A DNA stretch of 42,754 bases from Mycobacterium sp. ACS4331 (lineage in GTDB: Bacteria > Actinomycetota > Actinomycetes > Mycobacteriales > Mycobacteriaceae). Below are positions 10,249-23,579 of the stretch, piece after piece. Both the position numbers and the translations under genes were made by a program. The stretch is taken from positions 1 to 42,754 of the forward strand of contig NZ_LZHW01000038.1 of the NCBI RefSeq assembly GCF_001667265.1. The letters run 5' to 3'. The notes below the pieces were generated by a model that worked only from the letters and a program-made list of their open reading frames with translations, was not told where the DNA came from and did no database searches. The stretch's first letter is position 1. The number at the start of each line of letters is the position of its first letter.

Positions 10249-12180
10249 CTACAGCTCGACGGGGTAGGTCGGCTCGCTGATCGCCGGGGTGATCGACCCC
10301 TCGACGAAGATGGCGTGCCAGAGCATGAAGATCAGCACGGTCCACAGCCGCCGGCTGTGGTCGCTGGCACCGGCCTGGTGCTCGTCGAGCATGCGGCGCA
10401 CGCCGGCGCGATCGACGAGGTGGTCGGTCTGCGACTGCGCGACCATCTCATACGACCAATCCAGCAGCTCACCCGATCGCAGCCAGTGTCGGATCGGCAC
10501 GGGGAAACCCAGCTTCGCGCGATGCAGAACATGCGCGGGCACGATCGGCTCCAGCGCGCGCCGCAGCGCATACTTCGTGGTGGTCCGGGTGATCTTCTGT
10601 TCCAGCGGCAGCCGCGAGGCCACCGCGAACACCTCGGGATCCAGGAAGGGCACCCGCAGTTCCAGCGAATTGGCCATCGTCATCTTGTCGGCCTTGACCA
10701 GGATGTCGCCGCGCAGCCAGGTGAACAGGTCGATGTGCTGCATGCGCGCCACCGGGTCGGCACCCTCGGACAGCGCATAGATCGGCGCCGTGACGTCGGT
10801 GTGGGTCCACTCCGGCCGGAAGTCGGGCAGTACGGCGCGCAACTGTGCGTCGTTGAAGCTGCGCGCGTTGCCGTAGTAGCGCTCCTGCAGGGTCAGTGAA
10901 CCCCGGTGCAGCAGGCTCTTGCCGCGCATGCCCTCCGGCAGGGGCCGCGACATCCGGCCGACCGACCGCCGCAGCGCGGCGGGCAGGTAGTCGAAGGCCT
11001 TCAGCGACAGCGGTTCGCGGTAGATCGTGTACCCGCCGAACAGTTCGTCGGCGCCCTCGCCGGACAACACGACCTTGACGTGCTTACGCGCCTCCCGCGC
11101 GATGAAGAACAGCGGCACCAGCGCCGGATCGGCGACCGGCTCGTCGAGGTACCAGACGATCTCGGGCAGGGCTGCGACGAACTCGGCCTGCGAGACGACC
11201 TTGGCGACGTGCCGCGCTCCGATGGCCTCGGCCGAGGCGACGGCCACGTCGATCTCCGAGAAGCCCTCCCGTTCGAACCCGGTGGTGAACGTGATCAGGC
11301 GCGGGTTGTGCCGCATCGCCAACGCGGCGATCGCCGTCGAGTCGATGCCGCCGGAAAGGAATGCGCCCACGGTGACATCGGCACGCATGTGCTTGGCCAC
11401 CGAGTCCTCGAGGACCGCGGTGATCTCGTCGTAGCGGGCCTGTTCACCGCCCGGGGTGAAGGGCACGGCCTTGAACTGGGGCACGAAGTAGCGGCTGACC
11501 TCCGGGGCCTGGCCCGGCCGGATCCGCGCATAGCAGCCCGACTCCAGGCGGCGGACCCCGCGGTGCAGCGTCTCGGGTTCGGGGACGTACTGCAGCACGG
11601 TGTAGTGCTGGACGGCCCGCGTGTCGATCCCGGTGTCGACCCCGAGTTCGTCGGCCAACTCGAGCAGGCATTTCTTCTCGCTGCCGACGACCGTGCCGCC
11701 GGGACCGGTTGCCATGAACAACGGCTTGATGCCGAACGGGTCCCGCGCGCAGAACAGCTCGCCGGCGACGGTGTCCCACAGGGCGAACGCGAACATCCCG
11801 CGGAGTCGTCTCAGCGCGTCGGGTCCCCAGTGGTGGTAGGCCGCGACGATGGCCTCGCCGTCGCCCTCAGTGGCGAAGACCACACCGTGCTCGGCGCGCA
11901 ACTGCTCACGCAGCTCGAGGTAGTTGTAGATCTCGCCGTTGAAGACCAGCACGTAGCGGTCGGGCGTCTCCGGAGGGCCCCAGCGCAGCGGCTGGTGGCT
12001 GTGGGCGATGTCGATGATCGACAGTCGGTTGAAGCCCAGCACAGAGCGGTCGTCAGACCAGGTGCCGGGTTCGTCCGGTCCACGGTGCCGCATCAGATGC
12101 GACGCGCCCGCAACCGCTTCCACGATCTCGCTGGTGACGGACCGGGCCGGGTCGCGTACCAGGGCTAGCAGTCCGCACAT
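10249..12180 (-). CDS. asnB: Glutamine-dependent asparagine synthetase / amidotransferase AsnB
   Basis: Class II glutamine amidotransferase. The N-terminal domain begins MCGLLALV, so Cys2 is available as the glutaminase nucleophile after Met removal. The synthetase domain has the PP-loop SGGIDST near 257-263 that activates the substrate carboxylate with ATP. At 643 residues it matches the actinobacterial AsnB/LtsA group. In corynebacteria and mycobacteria that group is linked to amidation of meso-diaminopimelate in peptidoglycan and to lysozyme and antibiotic tolerance, so the true acceptor may be a wall precursor rather than free aspartate. A CATACT box (minus, 12194-12189) ends 8 nt before ATG 12180, suggesting a leaderless mRNA. 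The gene is divergent from ctaC. Confidence 0.92.
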   Translation of the reverse strand: MCGLLALVRDPARSVTSEIVEAVAGASHLMRHRGPDEPGTWSDDRSVLGFNRLSIIDIAHSHQPLRWGPPETPDRYVLVFNGEIYNYLELREQLRAEHGVVFATEGDGEAIVAAYHHWGPDALRRLRGMFAFALWDTVAGELFCARDPFGIKPLFMATGPGGTVVGSEKKCLLELADELGVDTGIDTRAVQHYTVLQYVPEPETLHRGVRRLESGCYARIRPGQAPEVSRYFVPQFKAVPFTPGGEQARYDEITAVLEDSVAKHMRADVTVGAFLSGGIDSTAIAALAMRHNPRLITFTTGFEREGFSEIDVAVASAEAIGARHVAKVVSQAEFVAALPEIVWYLDEPVADPALVPLFFIAREARKHVKVVLSGEGADELFGGYTIYREPLSLKAFDYLPAALRRSVGRMSRPLPEGMRGKSLLHRGSLTLQERYYGNARSFNDAQLRAVLPDFRPEWTHTDVTAPIYALSEGADPVARMQHIDLFTWLRGDILVKADKMTMANSLELRVPFLDPEVFAVASRLPLEQKITRTTTKYALRRALEPIVPAHVLHRAKLGFPVPIRHWLRSGELLDWSYEMVAQSQTDHLVDRAGVRRMLDEHQAGASDHSRRLWTVLIFMLWHAIFVEGSITPAISEPTYPVEL

Positions 12181-12266
12181 CGGGAGCCAGTATGCCCCAC
12201 CACCTGCGATGTGACGAAGCGGCGGGCAGCGTGGGAGACACGCACGGGCCCCGAGGGGTAGGTGTG

Positions 12267-12297
12267 TTGAGCCTGTCGCGGGGGCGTGGTCTACGCT
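12267..12297 (+). promoter_or_regulatory. Candidate ctaC promoter
   Basis: TTGAGC (12267-12272) and TACGCT (12292-12297) are separated by 19 nt, slightly long for a housekeeping promoter. The predicted leader is about 65 nt and ends in a strong Shine-Dalgarno AGGAGG (12356-12361), 7 nt before GTG 12369. This differs from the leaderless genes nearby. Confidence 0.4.
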
Positions 12298-12368
12298 GCG
12301 TAGTATTCGATTCGCGCCGCTTCAGGCGTGCTTTGGGATGGACGAAAACTCATACAGGAGGCGCCGAC

Positions 12369-13430
12369 GTGAAAACCCGCGGGCAGGCCTTGTCACAGGG
12401 CCGATCTCGGCGGTTCCGGATGCTTGGCCTGGCGCTGACGCTGGGTACGGCTGCCGTCGTGCTCAGTGGCTGCACCTGGCAGGACGTCATCGGACTGGGC
12501 TGGCCGAAGGGCATCACCCCGCAGGCGCATGCCAACTATGACTTGTGGCTCGGATCGGTGATCGCGGCGTTCGTCGTCGGCGGCATCGTCTACATCCTGC
12601 TGTTCTGGACCTCGGTCTTCCACCGCAAGAAGGACTCCGACACGGAGTTCCCGCGGCAGTTCGGCTACAACATGCCGCTGGAGCTGGTGCTGACGGTCAT
12701 CCCGTTCCTCATCATCTCGGTGCTCTTCTACTTCACCGTCGTGGTGCAGGAGAAGATGATGGAGGTCACCGACGATCCTGAGGTGGTCATCGACGTCACG
12801 GCCTTCCAGTGGAACTGGAAGTTCGGGTACCAGAAGATCGACTACGCCGACGGCACCTTCAGCTACGACGGCGCCGACCCGGAGCGCAAGGCCGCGATGG
12901 TCTCCAAGCCGGAGGACCACGGCGACGCGCACGGCGCGCACCAGGAGTACGGCGCCATCCGTGGCAGCCGCCCCGAGGACCGCAGCTACCTGAACTTCGA
13001 CAAGGTCGAGACCCTGGGCTCGAGCACTGAGATTCCGATCCTGGTGCTGCCCAAGGGCAAGCGCGTCGAGTTCCAGATCGCCTCGGCCGACGTGATCCAC
13101 GCGTTCTGGGTTCCGGAGTTCCTCTTCAAGCGGGACGTCATGCCCAACCCCAAGGAGAACAACTCCCAGAACATCTTCCAGGTCAGCGAGATCACCGAGA
13201 CCGGTGCGTTCGTGGGCCGCTGCGCGGAGATGTGCGGCACCTACCACTCGATGATGAACTTCGAGGTCAGGGTCGTCGAACCCAACGATTTCAAGGCGTA
13301 CATGCAGCAGCGCATCGCCGGTAAGGACAACGCTGAGGCACTGCAGGCGATCAACCTGCCGCCGACGTCCGTCACGACTAAGCCGTTCGACTCTCGCCGT
13401 GGCGAGCAGGTCGGCGCGCAGACCAACTGA
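12369..13430 (+). CDS. ctaC: Cytochrome c oxidase subunit II (aa3-type)
   Basis: Carries the CuA centre that accepts electrons from the cytochrome cc subunit of the bcc complex and passes them to subunit I. The 353-residue product has a basic N-terminus and a lipobox LSGC (Cys35), so it is probably a lipoprotein. Two membrane helices follow, then a periplasmic cupredoxin domain with an actinobacterial-type charged insertion. CuA ligands are visible as the His in [17 protein letters not shown] (C-x3-C) and the following [14 protein letters not shown] 12369 is chosen for its AGGAGG. The gene is transcribed with ctaF 14 nt downstream. Subunit I (ctaD) is not in the window. Confidence 0.96.
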   Translation: MKTRGQALSQGRSRRFRMLGLALTLGTAAVVLSGCTWQDVIGLGWPKGITPQAHANYDLWLGSVIAAFVVGGIVYILLFWTSVFHRKKDSDTEFPRQFGYNMPLELVLTVIPFLIISVLFYFTVVVQEKMMEVTDDPEVVIDVTAFQWNWKFGYQKIDYADGTFSYDGADPERKAAMVSKPEDHGDAHGAHQEYGAIRGSRPEDRSYLNFDKVETLGSSTEIPILVLPKGKRVEFQIASADVIHAFWVPEFLFKRDVMPNPKENNSQNIFQVSEITETGAFVGRCAEMCGTYHSMMNFEVRVVEPNDFKAYMQQRIAGKDNAEALQAINLPPTSVTTKPFDSRRGEQVGAQTN

Positions 13431-13444
13431 TCAGAGGGCGCAGC

Positions 13445-13864
13445 ATGCATATCGAATCCAGGCTGTTTGAGATCCTCACGGCGTTCTTCGCGCTGGCGAC
13501 CGTGGTGTACGCGGTGCTGACGGCGATGTTCGCCAGGGGCGGCGTCGAGTGGGCCGGCACCACCGCGTTGGCGTTGAGCACGGGTCTCTCGCTGATCATC
13601 GGGACCTTCTTCCGGTTCGTCGCTCGCCGACTCGACACTCGTCCCGAGGACTACGAGGACGCTGAGATCAGCGACGGCGCAGGCGAACTCGGCTTCTTCA
13701 GCCCGCACAGCTGGTGGCCCATCGCGATCGCCCTCTCCGGTTCGGTGACCGCTGTCGGCATGGCCCTGTGGCTGCCCTGGCTGATCTTCGCCGGCGTCTG
13801 CTTCATCCTGAGCACCGTGGCCGGTCTCGTCTTCGAGTACTACCTCGGTCCCGAGAAGCACTGA
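13445..13864 (+). CDS. ctaF: Cytochrome c oxidase subunit IV, actinobacterial type
   Basis: Small membrane subunit of the actinobacterial aa3 oxidase in the bcc-aa3 supercomplex. The 139-residue protein has about four hydrophobic helices, two in the first 60 residues and two from about 93 to 132, with a short acidic loop ([20 protein letters not shown]) between them. ATG 13445 lies 14 nt after ctaC, with GAGGG upstream, and the two form one transcription unit. A perfect hairpin terminator follows 38 nt after the stop. Confidence 0.92.
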   Translation: MHIESRLFEILTAFFALATVVYAVLTAMFARGGVEWAGTTALALSTGLSLIIGTFFRFVARRLDTRPEDYEDAEISDGAGELGFFSPHSWWPIAIALSGSVTAVGMALWLPWLIFAGVCFILSTVAGLVFEYYLGPEKH

Positions 13865-13902
13865 CAGACGCTCGCACGCGTTTCGGCGGGTGTGAAGGTC
13901 AC

Positions 13903-13932
13903 AATCCTGGCGCGACACGACGCGCCAGGATT
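13903..13932 (+). terminator. Terminator hairpin after ctaC-ctaF
   Basis: AATCCTGGCGCG (13903-13914) and CGCGCCAGGATT (13921-13932) are perfect reverse complements: a 12 bp stem with a 6 nt loop (ACACGA). A short TTT overlaps the end of the stem rather than a long U-tract. The position between ctaF and mmpS3 fits transcription termination. Confidence 0.75.
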
Positions 13933-14006
13933 TCCGTCGGACTCGTTCTACCGCCTCGGTTGGGTAGTGTTGCCGGGGCGCAACTAGTCGAGAAGGACAG
14001 GCGAAG

Positions 14007-14741
14007 ATGAGCGGGCCGAATTCTCCGGGACCCGAGTCTGCGGACGAGCCGGGCGACAGAGCCGGCGAGGACCAGCCGACCGCGGTGGATCGCGTCGACG
14101 ATGTCGGCGCCGGTGAATTCCCGTCACAGGCGTATTCGGCGCCTGAGTCCGAGCAGTTCATGAGCGGGCCGTACGTGCCTGCCGACGCCAATCTGTACGA
14201 CTACGACGGGTACGACGGCTATAACGCCGAGGTCGCGCCGGTCGACGGTGAACGCCCGCCGCGCTGGCCGTGGGTGGTCGGCGTCACCGCGATCATCGCG
14301 GCCATCGCGCTCGTCGTGTCGGTGTCACTTCTGGTGGCCGACACCGACACGAACACCCTGGCGACGCCGGCGACCTCCACGACGACGGCGCCTCCGGTTC
14401 AGGACGAGATCACCACGACCGAACCGCCGCCGGCGCCGCCACCGACGACCACCACCACGACCCCGGCCGGGCCTCGCCAGGTGACGTATTCGGTGACCGG
14501 GACCAAGGCGCCGGGGGACATCATCTCGGTGACGTATGTGGACGCCTCGGGACGTCGGCGCACTCAGCGCAACGTCTACATTCCGTGGTCGCTGACAGTC
14601 ACGCCGATCTCGCAGTCCGAGGTCGGCTCGGTGCAGGCCTCCAGCCTGTTCCTGGTCAGCAAACTGAACTGTTCGATCACTACGAGCGACGGGACCGTGT
14701 TGTCGTCCAACACCAACAACGCAGCCCAGACGAGCTGCTGA
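14007..14741 (+). CDS. mmpS3: MmpS family membrane protein MmpS3
   Basis: MmpS proteins are small mycobacterial membrane partners of MmpL lipid and siderophore exporters. This 244-residue member is longer than most: an acidic cytosolic tail of about 85 residues, one membrane helix at 89-110, a Thr/Pro-rich linker (about 118-153), then the conserved beta-rich MmpS domain ([28 protein letters not shown], and a terminal Cys pair). No mmpL gene is adjacent, so its partner is unknown. ATG 14007 has a GAGAAGG Shine-Dalgarno; TAGTGT (13965-13970) is a possible -10. The stop overlaps the next start as TGATG. Confidence 0.9.
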   Translation: MSGPNSPGPESADEPGDRAGEDQPTAVDRVDDVGAGEFPSQAYSAPESEQFMSGPYVPADANLYDYDGYDGYNAEVAPVDGERPPRWPWVVGVTAIIAAIALVVSVSLLVADTDTNTLATPATSTTTAPPVQDEITTTEPPPAPPPTTTTTTPAGPRQVTYSVTGTKAPGDIISVTYVDASGRRRTQRNVYIPWSLTVTPISQSEVGSVQASSLFLVSKLNCSITTSDGTVLSSNTNNAAQTSC

Positions 14742-15337
14742 TGGCCGGGATGAGGGAGCGCGCCCAGGGGTGGTCGCCCGACGTGATCGACCGTGCCCTG
14801 ATCGTCGCCTGTGCGGTGGCGTGGCTGCTGGCGCTGGGCTTTGCGGTGGCCGCGGGCGTCGCCCTGGCCGACCTCGGCGGGGGACGCTCCAGCGGCACCG
14901 CGGAGGACGGGGACACGCCGTGGCTGCTGTACACCGTGATCGGGGTGTCGGCGCTGGTGATCGCCGTGGCGGTGCCCCTTCTGCTGCGGGCCCGGAAGGC
15001 GACCCCGGACAGTGTGACCGCGGCCCCGGCAGAGTCCAGCAGGGCCCGCGTCGCCGCCTCGCGAATCCATGCCGGTTATCCCGCGTCGACGGTGCGATCG
15101 GCCCCGTCTCGGCTCCCCTCGGCCGCGATGGACCGGCTGCTGCTGCGCTGTGGCCTGGGAGTCCTCACGGCAATGGGCGCGGCCTACATCGCCGTCGCGA
15201 TCGCCACGCACCTGATGGCCATCGGCTCCGACGGAACGGCGTGGGCGTTGTATGCCGTGGCCGGCCTGCTCACGCTCGGGATGGCCGCGATTCCGGTGCT
15301 GCTGGTGCGACAGCTGCCGTCACAGCAGGCTGACTGA
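14741..15337 (+). CDS. DUF2561 family four-helix membrane protein
   Basis: Function unknown. The 198-residue product has four predicted membrane helices: a pair at about 20-45 and 62-84, and a pair at about 130-155 and 165-187. A Ser/Arg-rich cytosolic loop of about 45 residues separates the pairs. ATG 14741 shares its A with the mmpS3 stop codon (TGATG), so it is translationally coupled to mmpS3. The constant pairing with MmpS3 (Rv2198c-Rv2197c by memory) suggests a joint envelope role. A second in-frame ATG lies 9 nt downstream. Confidence 0.85.
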   Translation: MAGMRERAQGWSPDVIDRALIVACAVAWLLALGFAVAAGVALADLGGGRSSGTAEDGDTPWLLYTVIGVSALVIAVAVPLLLRARKATPDSVTAAPAESSRARVAASRIHAGYPASTVRSAPSRLPSAAMDRLLLRCGLGVLTAMGAAYIAVAIATHLMAIGSDGTAWALYAVAGLLTLGMAAIPVLLVRQLPSQQAD

Positions 15338-15641
15338 CCCTCCCTGCGCGACCGTTCGGTGGGTGCGTGACGCGCCCCGCCGGATGCACGTGAGTCGCCG
15401 CCCGCCCGCTGATCATCGATGCGTGAGTGCGCTCTGTTCGGTGCAGCTCGGGGCCCCTCTCCGGCAGTTCGGGTTTCGGATCGCTGTCCCTGGTGCCGAG
15501 CCGCGTTCCATCCCGGGTTGTACGGCGGCGCTGTCGTTCCCGCTGACACCCCCGACCGGGGCGACGGGCGACCTTCGTCGGCCCAGTCTTGTGCGGCATT
15601 GCATGCTTTTCGGCGAAATCTGCTGCGGTTCCGCACAAAAG
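15338..15641. other. Gene-free interval between DUF2561 gene and qcrB (left part)
   Basis: Together with the repeat and terminator to its right, this makes 473 nt without a supported gene. Open frames exist on both strands because of the GC content, but none has a Shine-Dalgarno, a recognisable domain or a convincing promoter. The composition is GC-rich with scattered GCGTGA-like words near 15366-15430. I see no clear terminator for the mmpS3 unit here. Confidence 0.5.
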
Positions 15642-15750
15642 AGCGCCGTGTGGGCCCGCCGCGGGGGAGGGGGAGTGCCACCAACCCAGCGCAGAGAGCA
15701 CCGCGTGAGCCCGGCGCGGGGGAGGGGAGTGCCACCACCGAAGCGCAGAA
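15642..15750. repeat. Two-copy imperfect tandem repeat, unit 54-55 bp, G-rich
   Basis: Unit 1 (15642-15696) and unit 2 (15697-15750) share the order AGC, CCG, GTG, GCCC, CGCGGGGGAGGGG, GAGTGCCACCA, then AGCGCAGA. They differ at scattered bases and by one G in the G-run. Each contains adjacent G-runs separated by a single A. The repeat abuts the qcrB terminator hairpin on its right. I cannot tell whether it is a local duplication or part of a dispersed family. Confidence 0.7.
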
Positions 15751-15793
15751 AGCGATAGGGGCCGCCACCGCAATGGTGACGGCCCCGATCGCT
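15751..15793 (-). terminator. Terminator hairpin of the ctaE-qcrCAB operon
   Basis: AGCGAT..GGGGCCG (from 15751) pairs with CGGCCCC..ATCGCT (to 15793) with one mismatch. The stem continues inward through CACC/GGTG around a GCAAT loop with one more mismatch. On the minus strand it follows the qcrB stop by about 17 nt, and after the stem the sequence reads TTTC. Its length and position make it the likely end of the qcr transcript. Confidence 0.75.
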
Positions 15794-15810
15794 GTTCGGT
15801 GCGCAGTCGG

Positions 15811-17487
15811 CTAGTGCCCGTGCCCGTTTCCTTGGCCGTTGCCCGTGCCGTGCTCGTTGTCCTGGTACTCCTTGAGGGCCGTGAGCGCCTTGTGCTCGGC
15901 CGCGTGGGCGGCCTCGGTCAGCGCCCGGTCCTCGGAGACGGGATCGGCGAACAGGAAGCTGCCGGAACCCGGTGCACCACCGGAGCCGAGCTTGTTCATC
16001 TTCTTCGGCAGCGCCGCACCCTGGTACTCGAGCGGGATCGGATGACCGTGCTCGTCGACCGGGCCGATCGGCTGGTGCAGCTCGATGTAGGCACCGTGCG
16101 GGAGCCGCTTGATGATGCCGGTCTCGATGCCGTGCTCCAGCACATCGCGGTCGCTGCGCTGCAGCGCGATGGCCCACCGGTAGGCGATGAAGTACACCAG
16201 CGGCGGCAGCACCACCATGCCGATACGGCCGATCCACGTGGTCGCGTTCAGCGAGATGTGGAACTTCAGCGCGATGACGTCGTTCATCGCGGAGAACGTC
16301 AACACCAGGTAGAGCGCAATCGCCATGGCGCCGATCGCGGTGCGGACCGGAGCGTCACGGGGACGCTGCAGCAGGTTGTGGTGCGCGTAGTCCCCGGTGA
16401 ACTTCTTCTCCAGGAACGGCCAGGCGATCAGCAGGCCGAACACCAGACCCATGATCAGCGCCACCCAGGTCGACGCCGGGACGGTGTGACCGAACGGGTA
16501 GAGCTCCCACGGCGGGAAGATACGGGCCAGGCCTTCTGTCCACATCATGTAGAAGTCGGGCTGGCTGCCCGCGGAGATCTGCGAGGGCCGGTACGGGCCC
16601 AGGTCCCAGATCGGGTTGATCTGGAGAAGACCACCCATGAGGCCGAGGATGCCGGTGACCATGGCGAAGAACGCGCCCGACTTCACGGCGAACACCGGCA
16701 TGACGCGCACGCCGACGACGTTGGTCTCGGTGCGGCCGGGCCCGGGGAACTGCGTGTGCTTCTGGAACCACACCAACGCCATGTGCGCACCGATCAGGGC
16801 CAGGATGATGCCCGGGATGATCAGGATGTGCAGCGCGTACATGCGCGGGATGAAGATACCGATCGAGCAGTCGTTTCCGACGCCGCCACAGGGGAAGTCG
16901 CCGCCGAACAGCGCCCAGTGCAGCCAGGTGCCGATGACCGGCATACCCAGGGTGATCGAGCTCATCGCGGCGCGAAGACCGATGCCGGACAGCAGGTCGT
17001 CGGGCAGCGAGTAGCCGAAGTAACCCTCGAACATCGCCAGGATCAACAGCAGCGAGCCGATGACCCAGTTGGCCTCACGCGGGCGGCGGAACGCGCCGGT
17101 GAAGAAGATGCGCGCAAGGTGCACCATGATCGACGCCGCGAACAGCAGGGCCGCCCAGTGGTGGATCTGCCGGACGAACAGACCGCCGCGGACCTCGAAG
17201 CTGATGTCGAGCGCCGAGGCGTAGGCCCGCGACATCTCGATGCCACGCAGGGGCTGGTACACGCCCTGGTAGGTGACCTCAGCCATCGACGGGTCGAAGA
17301 ACAGCGTCAGGTAGACGCCGGTGATCAACAGGACGATGAAGCTGTACAGGGCGATCTCACCCAGCAGGAAGGACCAGTGGGTGGGGAAGACCTTGTTGAG
17401 CTGTCGCCGGACCGCTGCGGACGGGTGATAACGCGAGTCCATCGCGTCACCCTGCTTGGCCAGCCGCTCACCGATTGCCGAACTCAT
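15811..17487 (-). CDS. qcrB: Cytochrome bcc complex cytochrome b subunit
   Basis: Membrane core of the bcc menaquinol:cytochrome c reductase, binding two b hemes and the quinol sites. The 558-residue protein has the likely heme ligands His109/His123 (RQIHHW and SIMVHLAR) and His220/His235 (YALHI and IGAHM). The [11 protein letters not shown] region fits the Qo-site PEWY-like element. Thr317 in MMWTEG probably corresponds to the Q203/telacebec-resistance residue Thr313 of M. tuberculosis; that is inference. A Cys200/Cys207 loop and a His/Gly/Asn-rich C-terminus are visible. ATG 17487 overlaps the qcrA stop as ATGA. It is the last gene of ctaE-qcrC-qcrA-qcrB. Confidence 0.97.
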   Translation of the reverse strand: MSSAIGERLAKQGDAMDSRYHPSAAVRRQLNKVFPTHWSFLLGEIALYSFIVLLITGVYLTLFFDPSMAEVTYQGVYQPLRGIEMSRAYASALDISFEVRGGLFVRQIHHWAALLFAASIMVHLARIFFTGAFRRPREANWVIGSLLLILAMFEGYFGYSLPDDLLSGIGLRAAMSSITLGMPVIGTWLHWALFGGDFPCGGVGNDCSIGIFIPRMYALHILIIPGIILALIGAHMALVWFQKHTQFPGPGRTETNVVGVRVMPVFAVKSGAFFAMVTGILGLMGGLLQINPIWDLGPYRPSQISAGSQPDFYMMWTEGLARIFPPWELYPFGHTVPASTWVALIMGLVFGLLIAWPFLEKKFTGDYAHHNLLQRPRDAPVRTAIGAMAIALYLVLTFSAMNDVIALKFHISLNATTWIGRIGMVVLPPLVYFIAYRWAIALQRSDRDVLEHGIETGIIKRLPHGAYIELHQPIGPVDEHGHPIPLEYQGAALPKKMNKLGSGGAPGSGSFLFADPVSEDRALTEAAHAAEHKALTALKEYQDNEHGTGNGQGNGHGH

Positions 17488-18638
17488 GATTTGCGCTCCC
17501 AGAAGGCCGGGCCGACAGGTTCGATGAAGTCACCGTTGGCCACCAGGTAGCCCTCGGTGTTGATCGTGATGGGCAGCTGCGCCAGGGCGCGTGCCGCGGG
17601 GCCGAACACCGGCTTCGCGAAATGCAGCGCGTCGAACTGCGACTGGTGGCACGGGCACAGGATGCGGTAGGTCTGCTGCTCGTACAGCGACGAGGGGCAG
17701 CCGAGGTGCGAGCACACCTTGGTGTAGGCGAAGAACTCACCGAAGTTGAAGCTCTCCTGGCCCTGACGCCGGACGACCCGGTGCATGTCCTGAGGCTTGA
17801 TGCGGATGAGCATCACGGGGTTGCGCACACCCATCTGGATCTTGGCCAGATTGTGGTGCGACTCAGGAGTGGTGCCGTCACCGTCGGCCTCACGCCACGG
17901 GAACACAGTCTCCATGCCGCCGGCGTCGATGTCCTCGGGGCGCATCTTGACGAAGGGTGCGTGGCCGTCGCCGGTCGCGCGGGCGAGGTAGATGGTCTCG
18001 CCGGCATACCGCGGGGTCCACCCCGAGGTCCACAGCACGGCCTTCTTGCCCTCGGCGGTCGGGACGACGGGCTTCCACGGGTTCTTGATCAGACCGCCGG
18101 CGAACGCCACCAGCGTGCCGAGGCCGAACGCGCCGAGTCCGAGCCCGAGCGAGGCGCCGATCATCTTGCGGCGCTTGATGGTCGAGCCCTCGAGGGCGTC
18201 GGTCAGGTTGGCCACCACGGTCTTGCGGTCGAACTCGCTCGACGCACCGTCGTGGCGGTCCTGGACGGTGATCTCCTCAGGAATGAACTTCTTCTGGTAG
18301 AGCACCGCGCCGATGCCGATCGACAGGATCGACAGGCCGAAGGTCAGGCCGTACATCGGGGTCGCGAGGTTGTACCAGATGCTGTCCGGATCCCACTGCC
18401 ACGGCCAGAACAGGAAGACCACCAGCAGTGCGAGCCCGCTGAGGCCGCCCAGGAGGAGCCAACCGGCGACACTGCGCTCGGCGCGCTTCTCGGCGCGGGT
18501 GCCCTCGACGGGCCAGCGGTCCTCCTTGAAGATGATGTTCACGCCGTCCTTCTGACCGCCCAGGGCCAGAAGTTCCTCGCGTGACATCGATGCCAACTGT
18601 TCGTCAGTCGGCTGCTGCGCGCCAGTCGCGTCGCTCAT
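17484..18638 (-). CDS. qcrA: Rieske iron-sulfur subunit of the bcc complex
   Basis: Carries the 2Fe-2S cluster that takes the first electron from menaquinol. The 384-residue product has three membrane helices (about 58-78, 93-114 and 161-182), as in actinobacterial QcrA, and a C-terminal Rieske domain. Cluster ligands are Cys309 and His311 (CSHLGC) and Cys328 and His331 (CPCHQS), with Cys314/Cys330 as the likely disulfide. I start it at ATG 18638 because it forms an ATGA overlap with the qcrC stop; an upstream in-frame start at 18656 would add six residues with no better context. The stop overlaps qcrB as ATGA. Confidence 0.96.
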   Translation of the reverse strand: MSDATGAQQPTDEQLASMSREELLALGGQKDGVNIIFKEDRWPVEGTRAEKRAERSVAGWLLLGGLSGLALLVVFLFWPWQWDPDSIWYNLATPMYGLTFGLSILSIGIGAVLYQKKFIPEEITVQDRHDGASSEFDRKTVVANLTDALEGSTIKRRKMIGASLGLGLGAFGLGTLVAFAGGLIKNPWKPVVPTAEGKKAVLWTSGWTPRYAGETIYLARATGDGHAPFVKMRPEDIDAGGMETVFPWREADGDGTTPESHHNLAKIQMGVRNPVMLIRIKPQDMHRVVRRQGQESFNFGEFFAYTKVCSHLGCPSSLYEQQTYRILCPCHQSQFDALHFAKPVFGPAARALAQLPITINTEGYLVANGDFIEPVGPAFWERKS

Positions 18639-19468
18639 GCTCGTGCCCCGATCCACATCGCCACACCGATCATCGCCACCATGCCGACGATCCAGATCAC
18701 CATGCCCTCAGAGGTGGGGCCCAGTGCGCCCAACCCGTAGCCACCGGGGCTGGGGGTCTCCGCGGCGTGCCGGACGTAGCTGACGATGTCCTTCTTCTCC
18801 TCCGGGCTCAGCTGCCGGTCGGAGAATTTGGGCATGTTCTGTGGGCCCGTGAGCATCGCGGTGTAGATCACCTGCGGGTTGGCGTCACCGAGCGCCGGTG
18901 CCCACTTGCCGGAGGACAGGGCGCCGCCCTGACCGGTGAAGTTGTGGCATGAGGCGCAGTTCAGGCGGAACAGGTCACCGCCGCGGGCGACGTTCCCGTT
19001 GGTCAGCGACTCCTGGGCGATCTGACCGTTCTCATCGCGGACCACCAGCGGTCCGCCGCCGTTGGCCTGGATGTAGGCGCCCAGCGCGTCGATCTGGCTC
19101 TCGTCGAAGTTCGCCGGCTTCGACGGCGCCTGAGCGTTGAGGCTCATCGCGGGCATGCGGCCCGTCGACACCTGGAACCACACCGCTGCCTCACCGACGC
19201 CGATCAGGCTGGGGCCGCGGTCGGCGACACCCTGCAGATTGGCGCCGTGGCAGCTGATGCACGACGTGTCGTAGAGCTGCTTGCCGTTGCGCAGCAGGGC
19301 CGACTGGGATTCGTCGGCGACTGCGACCTGTGGCTTGGGGGTCAGCACTGCCGCCAATCCGCCGGCCATCGCCAGCGCCACCAGCAGCAGCATTCCGGCC
19401 GTCAGTCGGCGGCGCAATCGCCGCCGGGACCGGTCACCGCTGGTCGATCCGATCAACCGCGAGATCAT
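18635..19468 (-). CDS. qcrC: Diheme cytochrome cc subunit of the bcc complex
   Basis: Fused diheme cytochrome c that replaces a soluble cytochrome c and hands electrons directly to CtaC in the supercomplex. It has two CxxCH motifs (CISCH at 70-74 and CASCH at 171-175), an Arg-rich N-terminus, an N-terminal signal/anchor at about 24-43 and a C-terminal membrane helix (about 250-270). The start is uncertain: AGGAG lies just upstream of adjacent TTG (19471) and ATG (19468) codons, favouring one of these over ATG 19489 or GTG 19492, which precede the AGGAG. From 19468 the protein has 277 residues, close to the family length. It lies 33 nt after ctaE and overlaps qcrA by 4 nt. Confidence 0.95.
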   Translation of the reverse strand: MISRLIGSTSGDRSRRRLRRRLTAGMLLLVALAMAGGLAAVLTPKPQVAVADESQSALLRNGKQLYDTSCISCHGANLQGVADRGPSLIGVGEAAVWFQVSTGRMPAMSLNAQAPSKPANFDESQIDALGAYIQANGGGPLVVRDENGQIAQESLTNGNVARGGDLFRLNCASCHNFTGQGGALSSGKWAPALGDANPQVIYTAMLTGPQNMPKFSDRQLSPEEKKDIVSYVRHAAETPSPGGYGLGALGPTSEGMVIWIVGMVAMIGVAMWIGARA

Positions 19469-19501
19469 CAACCGAGCACTCCTGTTCATCACAGCGCTGG
19501 A

Positions 19502-23106
<3,605 letters not shown>

Positions 23107-23269
23107 GTTCGATCACGTTAGGGCCTGCGGGCGACAGAATCCGGCAGATTCGACGCCGTCTGGGGGTCGTGTCGCGGGCCCGCGTGCCGCGGAGCGGGAG
23201 ATTTCTTGTCGGTGCTCTCGGTTAGCGTGCGAATCGCAGCAGACCAACGGAAGAAGTGGGGCAGCACCT

Positions 23270-23512
23270 ATGCGACAAAACGAGAGTTCCTGGGACCGCG
23301 ACGATGCGCCCGAACCCGTCGTCATCGACTGTGACGACTGCGCTGTGCGCGGTCCAGGTTGTCGAGAATGCGTGGTCAGCGTGCTTCTTGGAGTGCCTGA
23401 GACCCTGCTGGCGGATGAGCGCGCGGCGTTGGAGGTGCTTGCGGAGGCGGGCCTTGCACCACGCCTGCGGCTGGTTCCCATCCATCGCGGCCAACAGCCC
23501 GGTGTCGCGTGA
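23270..23512 (+). CDS. Small four-cysteine (zinc-ribbon-like) protein
   Basis: Function unknown. The 80-residue product has a C-x2-C-x6-C-x2-C arrangement (CDDCAVRGPGCREC) in an acidic N-terminal half, followed by a helical segment (PETLLADERAALEVLAEAG) and a basic end. Similar short proteins with a conserved CDxCxVRG core occur widely in actinobacteria, from memory. ATG 23270 opens a frame with no family-like sequence upstream; I see no strong Shine-Dalgarno. A TAGCGT at 23223-23228 could be its -10. It lies 199 nt before ripC in the same direction but is separated from it by a strong promoter candidate. Confidence 0.7.
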   Translation: MRQNESSWDRDDAPEPVVIDCDDCAVRGPGCRECVVSVLLGVPETLLADERAALEVLAEAGLAPRLRLVPIHRGQQPGVA

Positions 23513-23579
23513 TTCACAGGAGGTGCTCAGCGGGGGCCGGGCGCGGCAGGGGGATTTCTGGCACTCGGTGCTGTTAAAT

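Noticed and set aside
13903..13932. Regulator operator (12-bp perfect dyad)
   Set aside because: Its place right after ctaF and before the mmpS3 promoter, with a 6 nt loop, fits a terminator better.
15184..15773. Possible small genes in the gap beside qcrB, including frames that translate the 54-bp repeat as an 18-residue repeat
   Set aside because: Repetition at protein level follows from the DNA repeat; no ribosome-binding site and no recognisable product on either strand.
15799..17550. 583-codon open frame on plus opposite qcrB
   Set aside because: qcrB has complete heme and membrane features on minus; the plus product is charged, low-complexity and starts within the terminator region.
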